Source: DATBAK01 sp038240075
GTDB taxonomy: Bacteria; Actinomycetota; Acidimicrobiia; IMCC26256; PALSA-610
NCBI GenBank assembly: GCA_038240075.1
Contig: JBBSEC010000163.1
Location: forward strand, 1-6,189
Reading direction: 5' to 3'
DNA: 6,189 nt
The position numbers and the translations under genes are program-made. Position 1 is the first letter of the stretch, and each line of letters opens with the position of its first letter. The notes under the pieces are model-generated. The model did no database searches. It was not told where the DNA came from and saw only the letters and a list, made by a program, of their open reading frames with translations. Positions 1 through 4,464 of the stretch are shown in pieces.

Positions 1-606
1 CCACTCGGCCGGATCGATCGCGGTCGCCGGCAACACACCGGCGCCGTGCAACACCGCGAGAACGGTTGGCAGCTGCTCGCACACGTCGAGCTCGAGCTGA
101 GAGAAGACGCCGGCCTCGATGCGCTTGGCGAGCATGACCTCCTGCTCACCCGACAGCAGCTGGACCTTGCCGATCTCCTTGAGGTACATGCGCACCGGAT
201 CGAAGCTGCCGAACTCGCCCGACGGACGCAGCGGCCGCGCGAGCCCGTCGTCGTCGTCGTACGACAAGCGGCGACCGGCCGCGGCACCGGGACGGCTGAC
301 CGCTTCGCCCGGTCGGTGCTCGCTCGGACGGCGCCGCGTCGACGAGCTCGTGTCGCCGATGACGCGCTGCTGATCTTCGAGCTCGAGCTCGGCGCGGATC
401 TCGTCCTCGATCTTCACGCCCTGCGCTTCGATGCGCGTGTAGATCGACGACAACTCCGCGGTCTCGGGCTCGAGATCGGGGAAGGCGGCGAACACTTCAC
501 CCGACGTGACGAAGCCGCGCTCACGCCCACGCGCAACCAACGCCGCGACGCGAGGGTCGTCTGCCTTCGCGGGATTCACTGTGTCTTCAGCCGGTTCCAT
601 GGTCAC
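1..606 (-). CDS. rpoD: Primary RNA polymerase sigma factor RpoD/SigA, N-terminal part (3' end beyond window)
   Basis: Housekeeping sigma factor that directs RNA polymerase to -10/-35 promoters. The reading frame was read directly on the minus strand and stays open to base 1, giving about 202 residues. Roughly residues 16-77 look like sigma region 1.1 (a DDPRVAALVARG start, then FVTSGEVFAAFPDLEPE). A charged linker of about 50 residues follows, basic in its first half and containing the acidic run YDDDD. Residues about 135-166 are a clear region 1.2 (DPVRMYLKEIGKVQLLSGEQ, then AKRIEAG). Region 2 onward lies outside the window. Two starts are possible after the in-frame stop at 622-624: GTG at 606 and ATG at 600. 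GTG is preferred because GGAG sits 7 nt before it, whereas ATG would be 13 nt away. The start lies inside the end of dnaG, so translational coupling is likely. Identification is firm; the exact start is not. Confidence 0.95.
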   Translation of the reverse strand, partial: MTMEPAEDTVNPAKADDPRVAALVARGRERGFVTSGEVFAAFPDLEPETAELSSIYTRIEAQGVKIEDEIRAELELEDQQRVIGDTSSSTRRRPSEHRPGEAVSRPGAAAGRRLSYDDDDGLARPLRPSGEFGSFDPVRMYLKEIGKVQLLSGEQEVMLAKRIEAGVFSQLELDVCEQLPTVLAVLHGAGVLPATAIDPAEW

Positions 607-2386
607 CGTTCGGCTCCGCCGTCACGATCCACCCTACCAACTGATCGGCCACGGATTCCGCCGCCGACCACTCGTCGTTGTTGCGCAGACGCACCAGCAG
701 GTCGAGCAGCATGTTGAACTCCGACGCCCGCTCGTCATCACTTCTCACCATCGACGTCAACAGCCGTTGACTTGATGCTTCCACGAGGTTCACCACCACG
801 CGCGACACCATGTCTTCGGGTGGCTGCGACTCGACGATCGGGTCCTCGACCGCCAGCCGCTCCAGCAACTTGGAGACTTCGGGCTCCGACTGCGACACCG
901 CCTCACGAAACGACAACTCCGCCAGCGACCCGTACGCATCGCGGGCCAGTGGATCGACGAAGAGCTCGACGGCAAGACGATCGCCCATCAACGCGGGTGC
1001 GTGAATGGCCCACCGCAGCGCGTCGAGCTCGCGGCGATCGACGTGACGGACGGGCGTCGCGGCGGTCGACGGCGCCGACGTGGTGACCGTCGGTCGTTCG
1101 CCGCGACGCGACCGCTCGACCGTTTCGCGCAACCGGTCGTCGTCGATCTGCAGACGGCCCGCGAGCTTCATCACGTACTGATCACGCACCAACTCGTTCG
1201 GATGCTCGGCGACGAGCGCGGCCGCGGCGCCTGCCGCGCGCGCCCGCCCTTCGATCGTCGACAGGTCGCCCGCTTCGAGCAGGCGGTCGACGCGGAACTC
1301 GAGGAACGGCGCGGCCCGCTCGATCGCGGCGACGAGCGCGGGCGCCTGGTCGGGCCAGAGATCACCAGGATCACGTCCGGGCGGAAGGTCGGCAACCTGG
1401 AACTGCACCTCGAATTTCTGTTCCCACTGATAGCAGCGCTCGGCCGCGGCCCGGCCGGCGGCATCGGCGTCGTACGCGAGCGTGACCTTGCGGGCGAAGT
1501 TCTTCAACATCGTGAAGTGCTCGTCGGCAAGCGCGGTGCCACAGGTGGCGACGACATTGGGGACGCCCGCGAGCACGAACGCCATGACGTCGGTGTAGCC
1601 CTCGCAGATGACGACCTCGCCCCGCGCCACGATCTCGGGCTTCGCCCAGTTGAGGCCGTAGAGCAGCCGGCTCTTCTGGTAGATCGACGTCTCCTGCGTG
1701 TTCTTGTACTTCGGCGGCTGGCCGTCGAGCGAGCGCGCGCCGAAGCCGGCCGCGTCGCCACGCGCGTCGTAGATCGGCCACATCAACCGGCCGCGGAACG
1801 CGTCCTGCAACCGATTGGTCTTGTTGACGAACGCGAGCCCGGCGGCGGTGATGTCGCCGCGCGCGAACTTCTGCTCCTCGAGGTGCTTGCTCAGCACGTC
1901 GAAGCCGTCGGGCGAGTAGCCGAGACCGAAGCGCTGCACCGCTTCCTTCTCGTAGAAGCGGCTCCGCAGATAGCGACGCGCGAGGCGTGCGTCGTCATGC
2001 TTCATCAACCGCTCGTGATAGAACGCGATCGCCGCGGCGACGGCTTCGTGCAGCCGATCGCGCTTCTTGCGATTCTCCGAGTACGCGGCGTCGTCGTAAC
2101 GGAGCTGGATGCCGGCTCGCGACGCGAGCCGTTCGACGGCACCGACGAAGTCGAGGTGCTCGACCTCGCGCACGAAGGTGATCGCGTCGCCACTCGCCTG
2201 GCATCCGAAGCAGTAGTAGACGCCCTGCTCCTGATTGACCGAGAACGACGGGGTCTTCTCCGCGTGGAACGGGCAGAGCCCGACGAAGCGCCGTCCGGAC
2301 TGCTTCAGCGCGAGGTGCTCACGCGCCAGTTCCACGAGATCAGTTGCCTCGCGGACCCGCGCCACGTCGTCGTCGACGATCCCCAT
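587..2386 (-). CDS. dnaG: DNA primase DnaG
   Basis: Synthesises the short RNA primers that start leading- and lagging-strand replication, working with the replicative helicase DnaB. The protein has 599 residues, close to the usual 580-640. The N-terminal CHC2 zinc finger has C38, H41, C59 and C62. The catalytic core follows, with the conserved FRGRLMWPIYD segment near 197-207. The TOPRIM fold spans about 256-340, with E262 in EGYTDVM, D306 and D308 in AYDADAAGR, and the DPGD segment at 339-342 as candidate metal ligands. A low-complexity linker (about 428-450, Thr/Ala/Pro rich) leads to a variable C-terminal region, expected to be the helicase-binding domain. The ATG at 2386 matches the usual family start (MGIxDDDVARVREATD). 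AAGG lies 10 nt upstream, a modest Shine-Dalgarno site. The gene begins 31 nt after dgt and overlaps rpoD at its 3' end. No key residue is missing. Confidence 0.98.
   Translation of the reverse strand: MGIVDDDVARVREATDLVELAREHLALKQSGRRFVGLCPFHAEKTPSFSVNQEQGVYYCFGCQASGDAITFVREVEHLDFVGAVERLASRAGIQLRYDDAAYSENRKKRDRLHEAVAAAIAFYHERLMKHDDARLARRYLRSRFYEKEAVQRFGLGYSPDGFDVLSKHLEEQKFARGDITAAGLAFVNKTNRLQDAFRGRLMWPIYDARGDAAGFGARSLDGQPPKYKNTQETSIYQKSRLLYGLNWAKPEIVARGEVVICEGYTDVMAFVLAGVPNVVATCGTALADEHFTMLKNFARKVTLAYDADAAGRAAAERCYQWEQKFEVQFQVADLPPGRDPGDLWPDQAPALVAAIERAAPFLEFRVDRLLEAGDLSTIEGRARAAGAAAALVAEHPNELVRDQYVMKLAGRLQIDDDRLRETVERSRRGERPTVTTSAPSTAATPVRHVDRRELDALRWAIHAPALMGDRLAVELFVDPLARDAYGSLAELSFREAVSQSEPEVSKLLERLAVEDPIVESQPPEDMVSRVVVNLVEASSQRLLTSMVRSDDERASEFNMLLDLLVRLRNNDEWSAAESVADQLVGWIVTAEPNGDHGTG
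614..620 (-). promoter_or_regulatory. Probable ribosome binding site of rpoD, inside dnaG
   Basis: On the minus strand GGCGGAG ends 7 nt before GTG at 606 and 13 nt before ATG at 600. The spacing favours the GTG. The site is within the last codons of dnaG, so ribosomes finishing dnaG would pass over it. Confidence 0.5.
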
Positions 2387-2417
2387 TCCGTGGATACCTT
2401 AGGTGGAGGCCGCGTTG

Positions 2418-3530
2418 TCACACGCCCCGAGGCAGGGACTCGAGCCGCAACCCGAGCAGCTCGACACCTTGCGAGAGCGCGAAGCGGTCGGTCATGCCCG
2501 AGACGTAGTGAACGGCGGCCGCGGCCGCTTCGGCCGAGCCGGGTTCGAGATCGACGGGTACGCCGGGCACCGCGGCGGGCAACCGGCTCGGGACGTCGAC
2601 GTAGCAGTCGACGAGGCCGCGCAGCAGATGGATGACCCGTTCGGCCTGCCGCACTGACGCGGGGCGCAGGTAGATCCGCTCGAAGTTGAACTGCCGGAAC
2701 GCGCTGAGCGCGCCTGCCGCGGGCTCGGTCATCCCGACGCGGCCGGTGAGGTCGATCGCGTCGAGCACGGCGAGGACGAATGCCCCGATCTGCCCAGAAC
2801 GACGGGTGCCGACGATCTCGACGACCTCGGCCGGCAGGTCGTGAGGGGTGAGGATGCCGGCACGACACGCGTCTTCGAAGTCGTGACAGACGTACGCGAT
2901 GCGGTCGGCCCACGCCACCACCTCGCCCTCGGGGGTCGACGGTGGCGGACGGCGCCACGAGTGGTTGCGCACGCCGTCGAGCGTCTGCACGCAGAGGTTG
3001 AGCGGCTCGAGGGTGACGTCGGCGCCGTAGACGGCGTGGTCGTAGCCGCCGGGCAGATACGGAGCGAACGCGTCTTCCGACGCATGGCCGGCCGGCCCGT
3101 GGCCGCAGTCGTGAGCCAGCGCGATCGCCTCGACGAGCGGCAGGCACAGGTTGGCCGCCCGGGCGATGCCGGTGGCGACCTGCGCCACCTCGACCGCGTG
3201 GGTGAGCCGGGTGCGGAGGTGATCGTCTTCGGGGGCCACGAAGACCTGGCACTTGCCGGCAAGCCGACGCCACTCGCGTGAGTGCTTGACCCGATCGAGG
3301 TCGCGCTCGAAGCACAAGCGGTACGGATCGGGCTCCTCGGCCTGCGCCCGGGTTCCTGCCCCCGCCGGCCGGGTCGCGCCCGGTGCCAGCAGCGCGCCGA
3401 GCTCCGCCTCGCGCTCCTCGCGTCGCAACAACGGACCGCCGACCACCGCCAGCGCGTCCGGATGCGCATGCCGGACCACGACTTCCGTCTCCACGATTTT
3501 CAGGACCGCTTGATCACTCACAAGGCGCAC
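2418..3530 (-). CDS. dgt: HD-domain dGTPase-like deoxynucleoside triphosphate triphosphohydrolase
   Basis: Family members hydrolyse dNTPs to the deoxynucleoside plus triphosphate and help set dNTP pools. Numbered from the GTG at 3530 (370 residues), the metal-binding HD set is visible: H111 in RTRLTHAVEVAQ, H140-D141 in ALAHDCGH, and D209 in WADRIAYV. Other family marks are the FERDLDRVKHSREWRRL block (about 74-90), the PSTPEGEVV segment before D209, FNFERIYL (about 282-289), and the C-terminal SGMTDRFAL. The stretch after the HD motif departs from the common dGTPase pattern: the usual Phe/His-Asn/Gln/Arg cluster is replaced by GGYDHAVYGADVTLEPLNLC. The exact nucleotide substrate is therefore uncertain. 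Start choice is difficult. GTG 3530 has AGGTGG 8 nt upstream. GTG at 3542 or 3521, or a much later GTG 3446 or TTG 3431 closer to where family homology begins, are also possible. Its place directly before dnaG fits the actinobacterial dgt-dnaG pairing. Confidence 0.88.
   Translation of the reverse strand: MRLVSDQAVLKIVETEVVVRHAHPDALAVVGGPLLRREEREAELGALLAPGATRPAGAGTRAQAEEPDPYRLCFERDLDRVKHSREWRRLAGKCQVFVAPEDDHLRTRLTHAVEVAQVATGIARAANLCLPLVEAIALAHDCGHGPAGHASEDAFAPYLPGGYDHAVYGADVTLEPLNLCVQTLDGVRNHSWRRPPPSTPEGEVVAWADRIAYVCHDFEDACRAGILTPHDLPAEVVEIVGTRRSGQIGAFVLAVLDAIDLTGRVGMTEPAAGALSAFRQFNFERIYLRPASVRQAERVIHLLRGLVDCYVDVPSRLPAAVPGVPVDLEPGSAEAAAAAVHYVSGMTDRFALSQGVELLGLRLESLPRGV
3456..3476. repeat. Near-perfect inverted repeat near the dgt 5' end (possible operator or hairpin)
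   Basis: The arms GTCCGG (3456-3461) and CCGGAC (3471-3476) flank ATGCGCAT, which is itself palindromic, followed by one extra G at 3470. Deleting that G would make a perfect 20-bp palindrome. On the transcript strand it could fold into a 6-bp stem with a bulged C, two A-U pairs and a GCGC loop. Under the longer dgt models it encodes VRHAHPD, so it may be only a coding coincidence. Confidence 0.3.
3496..3523 (-). promoter_or_regulatory. Weak promoter-like pair at the 5' end of dgt
   Basis: On the minus strand TTGTGA (3523-3518, 4 of 6 to TTGACA) and GAAAAT (3501-3496, 4 of 6 to TATAAT) are separated by 16 nt, in a patch visibly richer in A/T than the surroundings. It would direct transcription toward dgt-dnaG-rpoD. 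It would be a proper upstream promoter only if dgt starts at GTG 3446 or TTG 3431; otherwise it lies inside the coding region. This is a visual match only and could be chance. Confidence 0.2.
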
Positions 3531-3538
3531 CGTACCGA

Positions 3539-3544
3539 CCACCT
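3539..3544 (-). promoter_or_regulatory. Shine-Dalgarno-like site supporting the dgt start at 3530
   Basis: AGGTGG on the minus strand, one mismatch from AGGAGG, is 8 nt before the GTG at 3530. The first GTG in the frame (3542) overlaps this motif and has only AGGA 13 nt upstream, so 3530 is the better-supported start. Confidence 0.4.
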
Positions 3545-3566
3545 ACGACACTCATTCCTGAACGGA

Positions 3567-4022
3567 TCAGACGTCGGGGGCGAGGGGGCGGAGCAGGCGT
3601 TCCATCGCGCGGTCGGGATACGACAGCGGAGTGAAGCCGAACTTGGCGTAGAGGCCGTGCGCATCCCGCGTCCCGAGGTGCAGCCGGTTGATGCCCGTCG
3701 CGGCATCGGCGACGCAGCCGACGAGGAACGTGCCGAGGCCACGGCCCTGGTACGCCGGAACCACGAGCACGTCGGCGAGCCACCCGTAGGTGGTGTAGTC
3801 GGTGATCAAGCGCGCGAACCCGACCTGCGCGCCGCGCTCCTCGTCGATCAGGCTGAAGCACCACGACGCCGCGTTCGCGGCCTCCGTCTGCTCCCGCGAC
3901 CGATGATTCGCCCAGTACGACTCGTGCTCGAGGTAGCCGTGCACGACATCGAGGTCGACGCGGCTGTTGTCGTCGGTGACCAGGAACTCATCCCCGCCCA
4001 GCGCGCGCCGCCACTCGCTCAC
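3567..4022 (-). CDS. GNAT family N-acetyltransferase
   Basis: A single-domain GNAT protein of 151 residues, predicted to be cytoplasmic and to transfer an acetyl group from acetyl-CoA to an amine; the substrate cannot be told from sequence. Acetyl-CoA binding motif A is clear at about 85-101 (VLVVPAYQGRGLGTFLV, with the Q/R-x-x-G-x-G signature as QGRGLG at 92-97). The C-terminal TRDAHGLYAKFGFTPL (118-133), with Y125, matches the end of the fold. The N-terminal part (VDLDVVHGYLEHESYWANHRS) resembles a common small GNAT subgroup whose members start a few residues before this segment. The frame extends upstream to 4076, but GTG at 4022 is preferred because it forms a GTGA overlap with the thioesterase stop, typical of coupled genes, and gives the expected N-terminus. 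No strong Shine-Dalgarno site is visible, consistent with coupling. Confidence 0.88.
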   Translation of the reverse strand: MSEWRRALGGDEFLVTDDNSRVDLDVVHGYLEHESYWANHRSREQTEAANAASWCFSLIDEERGAQVGFARLITDYTTYGWLADVLVVPAYQGRGLGTFLVGCVADAATGINRLHLGTRDAHGLYAKFGFTPLSYPDRAMERLLRPLAPDV

Positions 4023-4447
4023 GACGCCGCGCCGGCATCGGGCGGGATCGCGTACGTGAGTGACGCCCGCGCGCACGGCTCGGTCGCGCCGTCGGCCGTC
4101 ATCAGCACGTCACCGACCGCGAGCCGCTTGCCGAGCTTCAGGAGCCGCACGTCGGCCACGACATCGTGCGGACCGACGAAGCGGAGGAAGTCGATGTCGA
4201 GATGGGTCGTGACGGTCATCGCGACCGGTCCGACCATGCCGAGCACCGCGACCCACATCGCGAGGTCGGCCAGCGCCATCAGCGACGGGCCCGAGACCGT
4301 GCCACCGGGCCGGAGCATCCGGTCGTGGTGGCTCAGCCGCACGCTCGCCGTGCGCTCCCCCAGCGAGATGACCTCGTACGACTCGAACGCGCCCGGCCAG
4401 ACCGACTCGACGAACGCGGTCACGCCCGCGGCATCCAACTTCAGCAT
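4019..4447 (-). CDS. PaaI-like hotdog-fold thioesterase
   Basis: A 142-residue protein with the size and pattern of the PaaI/4HBT hotdog family, whose members hydrolyse acyl-CoA thioesters, often aromatic or medium-chain. The central hotdog helix region is RPGGTVSGPSLMALADLAMW (46-65). It corresponds to the family HGGxxxxLAD motif, with D61 as the likely catalytic acid. The usual His of that motif is absent (Gly-Gly-Thr-Val-Ser-Gly instead). The following strands (MTVTTHLDIDFLRFV, then DVVADVRLLKLGKRLAVGDV) are typical for the fold. No signal peptide or membrane segment is seen. The ATG at 4447, 17 nt after the ppdK stop, gives a normal length; the longer frame to 4549 overlaps ppdK and adds an arginine-rich stretch unlike the family. 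No strong ribosome binding site precedes it. Its stop overlaps the GNAT start by 4 nt. The substrate is unknown. Confidence 0.8.
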   Translation of the reverse strand: MLKLDAAGVTAFVESVWPGAFESYEVISLGERTASVRLSHHDRMLRPGGTVSGPSLMALADLAMWVAVLGMVGPVAMTVTTHLDIDFLRFVGPHDVVADVRLLKLGKRLAVGDVLMTADGATEPCARASLTYAIPPDAGAAS

Positions 4448-4464
4448 CGCTCGACGGTTCGCGC

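Noticed and set aside
247..258. Short GTC trinucleotide run
   Set aside because: Four codons of the Asp tract in rpoD; too short to treat as a microsatellite.
46..717. Plus-strand frame of 223 codons at the left edge
   Set aside because: The opposite strand encodes sigma factor regions 1.1 and 1.2, which explains this segment fully.
2396..2410. CCTCCACCT and an ACCT/AGGT palindrome between dgt and dnaG, resembling an anti-Shine-Dalgarno or switch
   Set aside because: The palindrome has a one-base centre and cannot form a hairpin loop; the 31-nt gap is too short for a riboswitch, and chance is the simpler reading.
2515..2528. 14-bp palindrome made of GCGGCCGC units
   Set aside because: It encodes the alanine run near the dgt C-terminus, and GCC/GCG alanine codons readily produce such palindromes.
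1001..2635. 544-codon open frame on the plus strand
   Set aside because: It lies antisense to dnaG and the end of dgt, whose domains are unmistakable. The translation is charged, repetitive and resembles nothing known; long antisense frames are expected at this GC content.
2305..3315. 336-codon minus-strand frame overlapping dgt and dnaG
   Set aside because: Extremely Arg/Pro-rich translation in a shifted frame of two well-supported genes; a compositional shadow.
4448..4464. Possible terminator after ppdK
   Set aside because: The 17-nt gap has no stem-loop and no T run on the transcript strand.
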